Assembly (NCBI GenBank): GCA_050178915.1
Contig: JBFXFO010000014.1
Location: forward strand, 1 to 43,020
Source of the DNA: JBFXAF01 sp050178915
GTDB taxonomy: Bacteria > Pseudomonadota > Alphaproteobacteria > Rhizobiales > Rhizobiaceae
Reading direction: 5' to 3'
Length of the DNA: 43,020 bases
The notes beneath the pieces are model-generated. The model saw nothing but the letters and a program-made list of their open reading frames with translations, was not told the DNA's origin and did not search any database. Shown piece by piece: positions 7,775 through 15,340 of the stretch (position 1 is the first letter of the stretch; each line of letters opens with the position of its first letter). A program made the position numbers and the translations under genes.

Positions 7775-8380
7775 CTAGGGCGAGACTTCGAGTACCCGCT
7801 CGTCATTGGTCACGACCACCCAGTGGCCTCCGCGCTGCTCGATCGAGGCGACACGGCTGTTGTCGGGCAGCGTCGAGCCGCGCTGCACCACCCACATGCC
7901 CGTCTCGTCCTCGACCATGGCGCGGCCATTCTCGACATGGATGATGCGGAACACCGGCGCCCCCGCCGGGAAGGGCTGCTCGAGCACGCTCGGCGGCGCT
8001 TCGGCGTCCTCGTCGTGCTGCAGCGTGCCCGTGGCGAAGAGGTCGAGCTGCAGGTCGGGCAGTTCTTCCGCGGCCATCGGGGCGCCGACGCGTTCCTTCT
8101 GCGGCCCGATCGTGATCGGACCGCTTGCGCCGCTCGTGCCCTCGCCGCTGAACGTGACCGCCGGCGGTCCGAACTGGTCCTGGTTGAAGAAGATGTACCA
8201 GGGAAACAGCGCACAGATCAGGCCGAGCGTGATCCCCAGTGCCGCGACCATCAGGTCGCTGCGACGCTCGCGCTTCGCCTTCGGCGCCGGCTGCGCCTTC
8301 TTCTTCTGATCAGGCCGGATGATCTTGATGAGTTCCGCCGCCAGCGGCGGCTCCTCCGGCTTATGCCACTGGATCGGCAT
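7775..8380 (-). CDS. Single-pass membrane protein of the flagellar operon, function unknown
   Basis: About 201 residues from the ATG at 8380 (six more codons are open upstream). The protein has a basic cytoplasmic head (PDQKKKAQPAPKAKRERR), one membrane helix (about residues 44-63, VAALGITLGLICALFPWYIF), a disordered stretch, and a compact C-terminal domain. That domain (FRIIHVENGRAMVEDETGMWVVQRG to RVLEVSP) resembles small beta domains of pilus and secretion pilot proteins. An unnamed protein occupies this place between fliI and flgB in rhizobial flagellar clusters. The start overlaps the end of fliI by 20 bases. A basal-body or export accessory role is inferred from context only. Confidence 0.8.
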   Translation of the reverse strand: MPIQWHKPEEPPLAAELIKIIRPDQKKKAQPAPKAKRERRSDLMVAALGITLGLICALFPWYIFFNQDQFGPPAVTFSGEGTSGASGPITIGPQKERVGAPMAAEELPDLQLDLFATGTLQHDEDAEAPPSVLEQPFPAGAPVFRIIHVENGRAMVEDETGMWVVQRGSTLPDNSRVASIEQRGGHWVVVTNDERVLEVSP

Positions 8381-9764
8381 TCGGCTTCTCCTTGCCACCT
8401 CTCAGGTGGCGGGCAAGATCGGCGAACGCGTCGGCGGACGGAGGATCGCCCGGCGACTGCTTCAGCGCCTCGTAGATCATCGGCACCTGCCGCACGGCCC
8501 CATCCAGTTCAGGGTCCATGCCCGGCTGGTAGGCGCCGAGCAGGCGGATGTCGCGCGTGTCCTCGAAGCGGGCGATCAGCGCGCGCAGCTTCAGCACCAG
8601 GGCGCGCTCGTCATTGCTCCAGGCCTTCCGCGCCAGCCGCGAGATCGACGCCAGCGGGTTCACCGCCGGATAGCGGCCCTGCTCGCCGATCGAGCGATCG
8701 AGCACGATGTGGCCGTCGAGGATGCCGCGCACTGAATCCGCGATCGGATCGTTGTGGTCGTCGCCATCGACCAGCACCGAGATGATGGCGGTGATCGAAC
8801 CGGCGCCGTCGGCGCCCGGGCCGGCGCGTTCCAGCAGCTTCGGCAGTTCGGTGAAGACCGAGGCCGGATAGCCGCGCGCCACCGGCGGCTCGCCTGCGCC
8901 GGCCGCGACTTCGCGCAGCGCATGCGCGTAGCGCGTGACGGAATCGAGGACCAGCAGCACGCGGTCGCCAGCATCGCGGAAATGCTCGGCCACGCGCATG
9001 GCGGTTCCCGACGCGCGCCTGCGCATCATCGCGCTCTCGTCGCTGGTGGCGACGACGGCGACGGTTTTCGCGAGCGCATCGCCGATCGTGTCTTCGAGGA
9101 ATTCGCGCACCTCGCGGCCGCGTTCGCCGACCAGCGCCACCACCACCGTGTCGAAGGCGTCGGCGCTCGCCAGCATCGCCAGCAGTGTGGACTTGCCGAC
9201 ACCCGAGCCTGCGAAGATGCCGAGGCGCTGCCCGAAACAGATCGGCGTGAAGATGTCGATGACCTTGACGCCGGTCTTCAGCGCCGTGCCGACGCGCTGG
9301 CGCGCGAGCGCCGCGGGCGTCCCCACCGCAGTGCCTGCCGGGCGCTGCGTCAACGGCTCGGGCAGCAGGTCGATCGGGCGGCCGAGCGCGTCGATAACCC
9401 TGCCCCGCCAGCTGTGGTCGGGCACGATGTCGAAGGCGCCGAGATTGTAGACCGCGTCGCCGATACCGGCGTCGGCATTGCGTTCATACGGTGCGACCAG
9501 CGCGTCGTCAGGGCCGATATGCACGATCTCGCCGTTGCGTCGGCCGTTCTGGCCGCGGTGTTCGACCAGATCGCCGAGCCGCGCGCTGGCCGACAGGCCT
9601 CGCACGCGGAAATGCCCGGCGGAAACTTCGGAGACCGTGCCGCCGCGGCGCACCAGCGCGGCATCGTTTGCGAACCGGTCCACGACGTTTGCGAGCCGCG
9701 AGAGCGAATTTTGCGGACGCTTCGCGGCCGGCACGAGCGAACGGGCAGCCGCGCTGTCCTGCAT
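8361..9764 (-). CDS. fliI: Flagellum-specific export ATPase FliI
   Basis: F1-beta-like hexameric ATPase that unfolds and feeds substrates to the flagellar export gate. In the 467-residue product the Walker A motif is AGSGVGKST (about 185-193). Walker B is VLLVLDS (about 269-275), preceded by LVGERGREVREF. The sequence VPMIYEALKQSP near the end is the usual C-terminal region. An N-terminal beta-barrel domain precedes the ATPase core. The gene follows flgF by six bases. Its partners FliH and FliJ are not in the window. Confidence 0.96.
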   Translation of the reverse strand: MQDSAAARSLVPAAKRPQNSLSRLANVVDRFANDAALVRRGGTVSEVSAGHFRVRGLSASARLGDLVEHRGQNGRRNGEIVHIGPDDALVAPYERNADAGIGDAVYNLGAFDIVPDHSWRGRVIDALGRPIDLLPEPLTQRPAGTAVGTPAALARQRVGTALKTGVKVIDIFTPICFGQRLGIFAGSGVGKSTLLAMLASADAFDTVVVALVGERGREVREFLEDTIGDALAKTVAVVATSDESAMMRRRASGTAMRVAEHFRDAGDRVLLVLDSVTRYAHALREVAAGAGEPPVARGYPASVFTELPKLLERAGPGADGAGSITAIISVLVDGDDHNDPIADSVRGILDGHIVLDRSIGEQGRYPAVNPLASISRLARKAWSNDERALVLKLRALIARFEDTRDIRLLGAYQPGMDPELDGAVRQVPMIYEALKQSPGDPPSADAFADLARHLRGGKEKPNADPVA

Positions 9765-9770
9765 CAGGGA

Positions 9771-10496
9771 TTACTGTCCGCCGCCCAGCGTCTTCACGGC
9801 GCCGTCGAACGTGTTCTCGGTCTGCGCGATCATCGCGGACGACGCCTCGAAGGCGCGCTGCAGCATGATCAGCCGCGTCATCTCCAGCACCGGATTGACG
9901 TTCGACTCCTCCAGGAAGCCCTGCGCCACGCCGATGTCCATGCGATCGACGACCGGCTCGGGCGCGGTCGCCGGAACGATGCCGGAGTTCTCGAAGCGGA
10001 CGAAATTGCTGCCGGGCTGGAAATTGAACAGCCCGATCGAAGCCACGAGGTTGCCATTCTGGCGGATGACACCGTCGCGGCCGACCTCCGGCGCGCCCTC
10101 GCGCGGGTCGAGCTGGATCGCCGCGCCGCCGGCGTCGAGCACCGGATAGCCATTGATGGAGACGAGCTGGCCGGTATCGCGCATGGTGAAGCGGCCGTCG
10201 CGCGTCATCACCGTTCCGGCCGGCGTCTCGATGCCGAACCATGCGTCGCCCTGAATGGCGAAGTCGAACGGGTTTCCCGTCTCGCGTATGCCGCCGAGCT
10301 TCTCCGACAGGAAGGTGTCGCCGGCCGACGCGTAGGATACCGCATTCTGGCCGGTGCCGCGCACCACGTCCTCGAACTTCACGTCGGTGCCGCGAAAGCC
10401 GATCGTGCCGGCATTGGCGACGTTGTCGGCAATCGTGTTGAGGCGCTTTTCCAGCGCCACCTGTGAGGAGAGCGCGACGTAGAGACTGTCCTGCAT
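9771..10496 (-). CDS. flgF: Flagellar proximal rod protein FlgF
   Basis: Rod protein of the FlgE/FlgF/FlgG family. The 241-residue product starts MQDSLYVALSSQVALEKRLN and has the rod motif IADNVANAGTIGFRGTDVKF. The central FDFAIQGDAWFGIETPAGTVMTR and the C-terminal FLEESNVNPVLEMTRLIMLQ fit FlgF. The start is set by this motif, although the frame stays open for hundreds of codons upstream. Two bases separate it from the DUF1217 gene, so the two are cotranscribed. Confidence 0.95.
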   Translation of the reverse strand: MQDSLYVALSSQVALEKRLNTIADNVANAGTIGFRGTDVKFEDVVRGTGQNAVSYASAGDTFLSEKLGGIRETGNPFDFAIQGDAWFGIETPAGTVMTRDGRFTMRDTGQLVSINGYPVLDAGGAAIQLDPREGAPEVGRDGVIRQNGNLVASIGLFNFQPGSNFVRFENSGIVPATAPEPVVDRMDIGVAQGFLEESNVNPVLEMTRLIMLQRAFEASSAMIAQTENTFDGAVKTLGGGQ

Positions 10497-10498
10497 CG

Positions 10499-12310
10499 CT
10501 AGAACCTCATCCTCTGCATGGTGAAGAGAAGATCGGTCGAGATGCCGATCTCGGCCGGCTGCGCGAACAGCACCGTCGCGGCGTTCGACTGCGACGAGGT
10601 CTGCTGGTTGATGTCCCACATGTTGGTGAAGCGGGTCATCAGCTTGCTGAGCTTGTCGGGATCCGTCAGTTCGTCGAGCTTGATCTTGCTTTCGAAATAC
10701 TGGACCTGCTTGTCGATGTCGGCCGATGCGAACGAGTCCGGCAGCGACAGGATCGTGCGCACCACCTTCGCCAGGGCAGGATCGGCAAGCACTGAATAGA
10801 ATGACGCGATCGTGGGTGCCTTGCGCTCGAAATAGAGCGCGAGGCGCAGGCCTTCGCTTTCGCCGCCGGCGTTGATTTCGAGCGTCTGCCGCGTGAACTT
10901 GTCGATCGCCGGCTGCAGCGCCGTCGCTAGCGTTGTCGTCGTCTCGCCATTCTCGGCGAAGTTGAAGGCCGTGACGAAGGCGGCGAAGTTCTTGTTGGTC
11001 AGCTTGTTGGCCGGGCTGTTGGCGTCCTTCACGCCGCCCTCCAGCATCTGCCGCACCGTCTCCGGCTTCTGTGCCGCCGGATCGAGGCCGTAGGCGAACA
11101 GCGCGTAGTCGAGCAGCCGCTTGTTCGCCATCAGATCGTCGATCGACTCGACCTTGCCGATGTTGGCCTGATAGTAGGCGTTCTCGGTCCTCAGATAGGC
11201 GACCGTCGGCTGGATCCAGCCAAGCGACGCCTTCTGCGACCAGAGCGCCGTGGTGTCCTTCAGCGCGGAATCGCGCGAGGTCGCCTGGTCGCCATACTGT
11301 GCGAAGTCGAAGGCAGCGACGAAGTTGGCGAAACGCCTGTCGGACAGCATGTTGGCGGGGCTGTCGGGGTCGGTGATGCCGCCCTCGATCATCGTTCGTA
11401 TCGTGCGCGTCGTCTCCGCGCTCGAGTCGAGGCCGTAGGCCGACATCGCATAGGAGAGCAGGCGGCTGTCGGCGAGGAACGCCGTGACCGTCTTCATCTT
11501 GCCGATGTTGGCCTTGAAGTAGTCCGTCTCCGCCTTGATGTAGTCGGCATTGAGCCTGACCACAGACATCCCGGTGCCGCTTGTGTATTTCTGCGGCACT
11601 TCCTTGGTCACGACGTCGCGCGTCGTGGTGGCTGTCCCGTTCTCCACGAAGTTGAACGCCGTGACGAAATTGGCGTAGCGCTTGTCGGCCAGCTGGTTGG
11701 CCGGGCTCTGCGGGTCGAGCACGCCGCCTTCGAGCATCGTGCGCACTGTCGCCGCCGGCTCCGTCACCGAATCGAGCCCGTATGCGGCCATCGCATAGGT
11801 GAGCAGGCGGTCGTCGGCGAGCAGGCCGTCGATCGACGTGACGTTCTTGATGTTCGAAATGTAGTACTCGGTCTCGGCGCCGAAATGCGCATAGTCGCCG
11901 TCGAGCACCGACAGTTGCACCTGCGTGCTGAAATTCTTCGGCACGTCGTGCTGGGCGCGGTTGTAGCTCGTCGCCTGCGCGCCGTACTTCTCGAAATTGT
12001 AGGTCTTGGCGAAATCGGCGTAGCGCTTGTCGCTCAGGCGGTTGGCGAAGCTGTCGCTGTCCGAGATGCCTTCCTTCAGCACCTTCTTCATGAACGCCTT
12101 GGCGTAGATCATGTCCTCCAGCCCGTGCGCCTTCATGGCGTAGCGGTAGAGCCGATCGTCGTTCATGAGGTCGTCGATCGACGTGACCTTGCCGATGTTC
12201 TCGCGATAGTAGGTGGTCTCGCGCTGGGTGGTCGGCTCCTTCTGCACGCGGTCGAGCGCGCGCGGAAGGTCGCGCGAAATGAGCTGATAGCTTGTGAAGG
12301 TGCTGAGCAA
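10499..12310 (-). CDS. DUF1217 repeat protein of the flagellar operon
   Basis: A 603-residue protein, function unknown, first gene of the flagellar operon. It contains four full copies of a DUF1217-type unit with exact 115-residue spacing: the aromatic pair before the NIGKV motif falls at residues 34, 149, 264 and 379. Each unit reads roughly YY-x2-NIGKV-SID-LMADDRLL-YAM-AYGLD, then MLEGGV-D-SPAN-L-DKR-A-FV-AFNF. A fifth, diverged unit (about 488-565) closes the protein. No signal peptide or membrane helix is visible, so export, if any, would be by the flagellar apparatus. The start is TTG (12310), and the MLSTFTSYQLISRDLPRA beginning supports it. Cotranscription with flgF suggests a structural or assembly role (inference). 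Confidence 0.88.
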   Translation of the reverse strand: MLSTFTSYQLISRDLPRALDRVQKEPTTQRETTYYRENIGKVTSIDDLMNDDRLYRYAMKAHGLEDMIYAKAFMKKVLKEGISDSDSFANRLSDKRYADFAKTYNFEKYGAQATSYNRAQHDVPKNFSTQVQLSVLDGDYAHFGAETEYYISNIKNVTSIDGLLADDRLLTYAMAAYGLDSVTEPAATVRTMLEGGVLDPQSPANQLADKRYANFVTAFNFVENGTATTTRDVVTKEVPQKYTSGTGMSVVRLNADYIKAETDYFKANIGKMKTVTAFLADSRLLSYAMSAYGLDSSAETTRTIRTMIEGGITDPDSPANMLSDRRFANFVAAFDFAQYGDQATSRDSALKDTTALWSQKASLGWIQPTVAYLRTENAYYQANIGKVESIDDLMANKRLLDYALFAYGLDPAAQKPETVRQMLEGGVKDANSPANKLTNKNFAAFVTAFNFAENGETTTTLATALQPAIDKFTRQTLEINAGGESEGLRLALYFERKAPTIASFYSVLADPALAKVVRTILSLPDSFASADIDKQVQYFESKIKLDELTDPDKLSKLMTRFTNMWDINQQTSSQSNAATVLFAQPAEIGISTDLLFTMQRMRF

Positions 12311-12394
12311 GACGCAACCCCGGCCGATCCTATCGCCGGAGGCTAGGCGTCAATCCTTGCGCGAAGCTGAAGAATGGTCGGAAATCGTTAACGC

Positions 12395-12425
12395 ACTCCT
12401 CCCCGGCAAGCCGGAGAGGAGTTTT
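12395..12425 (+). terminator. Hairpin with T-tract between flagellar operon and GNAT gene
   Basis: An 11-of-12-bp stem (12395-12406 with 12411-12422) and CAAG loop is followed on the plus strand by TTTT. On the minus strand, where both neighbouring genes lie, the stem has no T-tract after it but follows the GNAT stop by 20 bases. It may still separate the GNAT transcript from the flagellar operon. Confidence 0.55.
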
Positions 12426-12442
12426 GTCAGGAACGCGAAGCG

Positions 12443-13183
12443 TCAGGCGGCCTGCGCCATCCGCACCTCGGCGCGGCGGCCGGTCGCCTTCAGCACGCCG
12501 GCCGCATTGTCGATCGCGCCCTCTTCTAGCTCGAGCGCCAGGAAGCGGTGGCGCTCGTACGGTCCCGGCATCGCCAGCCGGCCGGTCTTCTCCGCCGAGA
12601 AGCCGAAGCGGCCGTAATACGGGGCATCGCCGACCAGCAGGATGACCTTGTGGCCGAAACGCTTCGCCTCCTCGATGGCGACCCGCATGAGCGCCGAGCC
12701 GATGCCGGCGCTCTTGACGGCCGGATCGACGGCGAGCGGCCCGAGCAGCAATGCCGCCGTTCCCGCCCCCGCGTGGCCGCCTTCGCCGGCCGCCACGTCC
12801 CAGAGCCGCACCGTGCCGACGACGTTGCCCGCCTCGTCACGCGCGACGAGCGCCAGCCCCTGCGACGGCTTGCGGCCGCGGCGCAGTTTCTCGGACGACT
12901 TCTTGCGCCAGTTCGGGCCCATCGCGCGGTCGAGCAGCGCGTCGCGCTGCGGCACGTCCGAAGCCACTTCTGCAAAGATGGCGAAGGCCCCAACGTTCGC
13001 CGAGCTGGCCTTCGCCGCCCCCTCATCCGTCTCGCCGCGCGAGCCAGCCGCCGCCACATCGGCGGCGAAGGGCGCAGGCGTCGGGGCAAGGCCGGTCTCC
13101 CCCACGGAGACGCGGCCGTCAGCCGAAGCGACGGAAGAGGGGGCGCAAGCGCCGGATGCCGGCGACTGGAATTCGATGTTCAT
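12443..13183 (-). CDS. GNAT-family N-acetyltransferase downstream of ornithine decarboxylase
   Basis: Predicted acetyl-CoA-dependent acetyltransferase, 246 residues. The first 65 residues are Ala/Gly/Ser-rich and look disordered. The GNAT fold follows, with LGPLAVDPAVKSAGIGSALMRVAIEEAKRFGH covering the acetyl-CoA loop (KSAGIGSAL), then VGDAPYYGRFGFS typical of the YhbS-like group. An AAGGA ribosome site lies eight bases before the ATG. It follows the decarboxylase gene by 96 bases that hold two palindromes. Since its neighbour makes putrescine, acetylation of a polyamine is an idea, but nothing in the sequence fixes the substrate. Confidence 0.85.
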   Translation of the reverse strand: MNIEFQSPASGACAPSSVASADGRVSVGETGLAPTPAPFAADVAAAGSRGETDEGAAKASSANVGAFAIFAEVASDVPQRDALLDRAMGPNWRKKSSEKLRRGRKPSQGLALVARDEAGNVVGTVRLWDVAAGEGGHAGAGTAALLLGPLAVDPAVKSAGIGSALMRVAIEEAKRFGHKVILLVGDAPYYGRFGFSAEKTGRLAMPGPYERHRFLALELEEGAIDNAAGVLKATGRRAEVRMAQAA

Positions 13184-13228
13184 GTCCGAGATCCTTCACA
13201 AGCGGAGACTGTTCCACGAGCGAACCCG

Positions 13229-13280
13229 GCGCCGGCAAAGTTGCCGGCGCTCGGTTTGATCCAGCAGGAAGTCTTCCTGC
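13229..13280. repeat. Two palindromes at the end of the odc gene
   Basis: Positions 13229-13250 form a 10-bp stem with a two-base centre (GCGCCGGCAA/TTGCCGGCGC). Positions 13264-13280 form a 7-bp stem (GCAGGAA/TTCCTGC) ending at the decarboxylase stop codon. Neither has a T-tract on the minus strand. They may stabilise the 3' end of the odc message or reduce read-through into the GNAT gene. Confidence 0.5.
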
Positions 13281-14413
13281 TAGATCACGTAGGATCGGAG
13301 GGGCTCGAAGCCGTTGAACGCCACCGCCGAGTAGGTGGTGGTGTAGGCTCCGGTGCCCTCGATCAGCACCTCGTCGCCGATGGTCAGCGACAGCGGCAGC
13401 GGGTACGGCGTCTTCTCGTACATGACGTCGGCCGAGTCGCAGGTCGGGCCGGCGAGCACGCACGGGGCAACCGCGTCGCCGTCACGCGGGGTGACGATCG
13501 GGTAGCGGATGGCCTCGTCCATCGTCTCGGCGAGACCGCCAAACTTGCCGATGTCGAGATAGACCCAGCGCACATTGTCGTTGTCGGCCTTCTTCGAGAT
13601 CAGCACGACTTCCGACTTGATGACGCCGGCATTGCCGACCATGCCACGGCCCGGCTCGATGATCGTCTCGGGCAGGCGGTTGCCGAAATGCTTGCGCAGC
13701 GCCGAGAAGATGGCTTCGCCATAGGCACGCGCCGCCGGCACGTCCTTCAGGTAGCGCGTCGGGAAGCCGCCGCCCATGTTGACCATCTTCAGCACGATGC
13801 CTTCCTCGGCCAGCGTCGCGAACACCTGCTTCGCATCGCCGAGCGCACGGTCCCAGGCGCCGAGGTCGCACTGCTGCGAGCCGACGTGGAACGACACGCC
13901 ATAGGCGTCGAGGCCGAGCTGCCTGGCATGGCGCAGCACGTCGACGGCCATCGCCGGCACGCAGCCGAACTTGCGCGACAGCGGCCACTCGGCGCCGGCG
14001 CCATCGGTGAGCACGCGGCAGAAGACGCGTGCGCCGGGAGCGACGCGGGCGACCTTCTCCACTTCCTCGACACAGTCGACGGCGAAGAGGCGGATGCCGA
14101 GTTCGAAGGCGCGCGCAATGTCGCGCTCCTTCTTGATGGTGTTGCCGAAGGAGATGCGCTCCGCGGGCGCACCCGCGTCCATCGCCATCTCGACTTCGGC
14201 AACGCTCGCGGTGTCGAAGGACGAACCCATCGTGGCAAGCAGGCGCAGGATCTCCGGCGCCGGGTTTGCCTTCACCGCGTAGTAGATCTTGGAATCGGGC
14301 AGCGCCTTCTCGAAGGCACGGAAATTGTCGCGCACGACGTCGAGGTCGACGACGAGGCACGGCCCGGCCGGACGTCGGGTGGCGAGGAAGTCGAGGATGC
14401 GCTGCGTGGCCAT
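13280..14413 (-). CDS. Ornithine decarboxylase (type III PLP fold)
   Basis: PLP enzyme of the eukaryotic-type ornithine/diaminopimelate decarboxylase fold that makes putrescine from ornithine. Of 377 residues, Lys48 in YYAVKANP is the PLP lysine. HVGSQ (176-180), GGGFP (214-218) and EPGR (253-256) bind the phosphate. Cys325 in CDSADVMY is the catalytic cysteine contributed across the dimer. Length and motifs match alphaproteobacterial enzymes, some of which also act on lysine. The ATG at 14413 has a GGAGAG site. A strong promoter lies about 430 bases upstream behind a structured leader. Homospermidine synthase at 40 kb would consume the product. Antizyme-type features were not seen. Confidence 0.93.
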   Translation of the reverse strand: MATQRILDFLATRRPAGPCLVVDLDVVRDNFRAFEKALPDSKIYYAVKANPAPEILRLLATMGSSFDTASVAEVEMAMDAGAPAERISFGNTIKKERDIARAFELGIRLFAVDCVEEVEKVARVAPGARVFCRVLTDGAGAEWPLSRKFGCVPAMAVDVLRHARQLGLDAYGVSFHVGSQQCDLGAWDRALGDAKQVFATLAEEGIVLKMVNMGGGFPTRYLKDVPAARAYGEAIFSALRKHFGNRLPETIIEPGRGMVGNAGVIKSEVVLISKKADNDNVRWVYLDIGKFGGLAETMDEAIRYPIVTPRDGDAVAPCVLAGPTCDSADVMYEKTPYPLPLSLTIGDEVLIEGTGAYTTTYSAVAFNGFEPLRSYVI

Positions 14414-14835
14414 CGTGTCTCTCCATCGCGCAACAGGATGCGCGCCATCGCTGCGAGCAAGCGGGCACGCAGCCTCGCTGTCGCGGGTCAAACAAAGGCG
14501 GGACGCGTATCCGATGGAACCAGCCGGTGGAGACCCCGGAACCAACGAACGCCGTCTCGCGGCGGTGAACCTTGGCCAGCCCGGCTTCGGTTCGCTTTGT
14601 CTGCCTTGGCTTGGAGGGGAGACCCGTCCGCACTGCCGGCAATGAGGGTGTGCCTCAGAGGAGACCGGATGTGGAAACCGGCTTCCAAAAAGGCCCGCAC
14701 CGTCGTTGCTTCAAGGCGTCCTCGGATCGGCGGTTGGCCGCAGAACCGACCGGGTTCGTTACTCCCCGGCTACCTGCCCTTGCCTCGCCATTTCGAGGTT
14801 CGGGGGACGCCCACAGGCACGTGCGACTTTGGGCA
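14414..14835 (-). promoter_or_regulatory. Long structured 5' leader of odc, candidate speF-type RNA
   Basis: No credible protein gene lies in this roughly 420-base stretch, which spans from the odc promoter to its ATG. On the transcript, a perfect 7-bp long-range helix (14805-14811 with 14715-14721) closes a branched domain. Inside it are hairpins CCTCG/CGAGG and CGGTT/AACCG. Further hairpins follow (CCGG/CCGG near 14665-14685 and GCCG/CGGC near 14550-14562). A conserved RNA named speF is known upstream of alphaproteobacterial ornithine decarboxylase genes, so position and structure suggest this element. I cannot align it from memory, so identity is inferred. No intrinsic terminator was seen, which points to control of translation or Rho-dependent stopping. 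Confidence 0.6.
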
Positions 14836-14841
14836 AGCGGC

Positions 14842-14870
14842 GATATAAGGATCGCGGGTTTCACAATCAA
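14842..14870 (-). promoter_or_regulatory. Sigma-70-type promoter of odc
   Basis: On the minus strand TTGATT (14865-14870), a 17-base spacer and TATATC (14842-14847) make a good housekeeping promoter. It lies right after the terminator of the upstream small gene and would start transcription near 14835, giving the long odc leader. Confidence 0.65.
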
Positions 14871-14891
14871 CAGGAAAGTGACCCCGCGCCG

Positions 14892-14937
14892 AAAAAAGTT
14901 GCGGCCGGCAGCGTGGGGTTTTCCACGCGCCGGCCGC
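14892..14937 (-). terminator. Strong terminator after the small gene
   Basis: Stem arms 14901-14916 and 14923-14937 pair almost perfectly (one bulged A at 14910) around a six-base loop. On the minus strand the stem is followed by AACTTTTTTC (14892-14900). It lies 20 bases past the small gene's stop and just before the odc promoter. Confidence 0.9.
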
Positions 14938-14957
14938 TTTCATTCCAAAGGCCTGGA

Positions 14958-15113
14958 TTAGCGGTCAGATCGCAAAGGACGGTCGTTCTCGAGGAACTGC
15001 CGGAACTCGTTCTTGCGCTTCTCCGAAACGAAATGCCGCTCATACGGGTCGAACAGCGCAATCTCCTCGCGCTCGTCGTCCCGCCTGCTCGAACCTGATT
15101 CGTCTTCCCGCAT
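14958..15113 (-). CDS. Small charged protein, function unknown
   Basis: A 51-residue, highly charged protein rich in Asp, Glu, Arg and Lys (centre IALFDPYERHFVSEKRKNEF). The chosen ATG has an AGGGTGG site about nine bases upstream. An ATG 17 codons earlier (15164) is possible but less well placed. Support for a real gene is the ribosome site, the balanced amphipathic composition unlike a shadow frame, and a strong terminator 20 bases after the stop. It is soluble and has no signal peptide. I do not recognise a family. Confidence 0.65.
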   Translation of the reverse strand: MREDESGSSRRDDEREEIALFDPYERHFVSEKRKNEFRQFLENDRPLRSDR

Positions 15114-15340
15114 TCCATGCCACCCTGTGAATCGAATGGCGCCGCTTATTCCTGTTCGCGGCATGGCTCAACCCTGCCGCCCATCAAGAACCGTTACCTC
15201 GGCCGCGCCGGCCGTGAGCGGTGGCCCGTCTGCGGTGGCACATGTGCAACAGCCTGCCCGCCACACTCCGCTTGACCTTGCCCGGATCGGTGAACGATGT
15301 TCGCGCAACCGTCTCTGAAATCTGAACGGCCGGAGGGCGC

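Noticed and set aside
10497..12317. Long upstream extension of the flgF frame
   Set aside because: It is the out-of-frame shadow of the DUF1217 gene; the true flgF start is fixed by the MQDSLYVALSSQ beginning.
12548..14848. A very long open frame (over 700 codons) on the plus strand across the GNAT and odc region
   Set aside because: It is antisense to two well-recognised genes, is Arg/His/Asp-rich like other shadow frames in GC-rich DNA, and has no recognisable domain.
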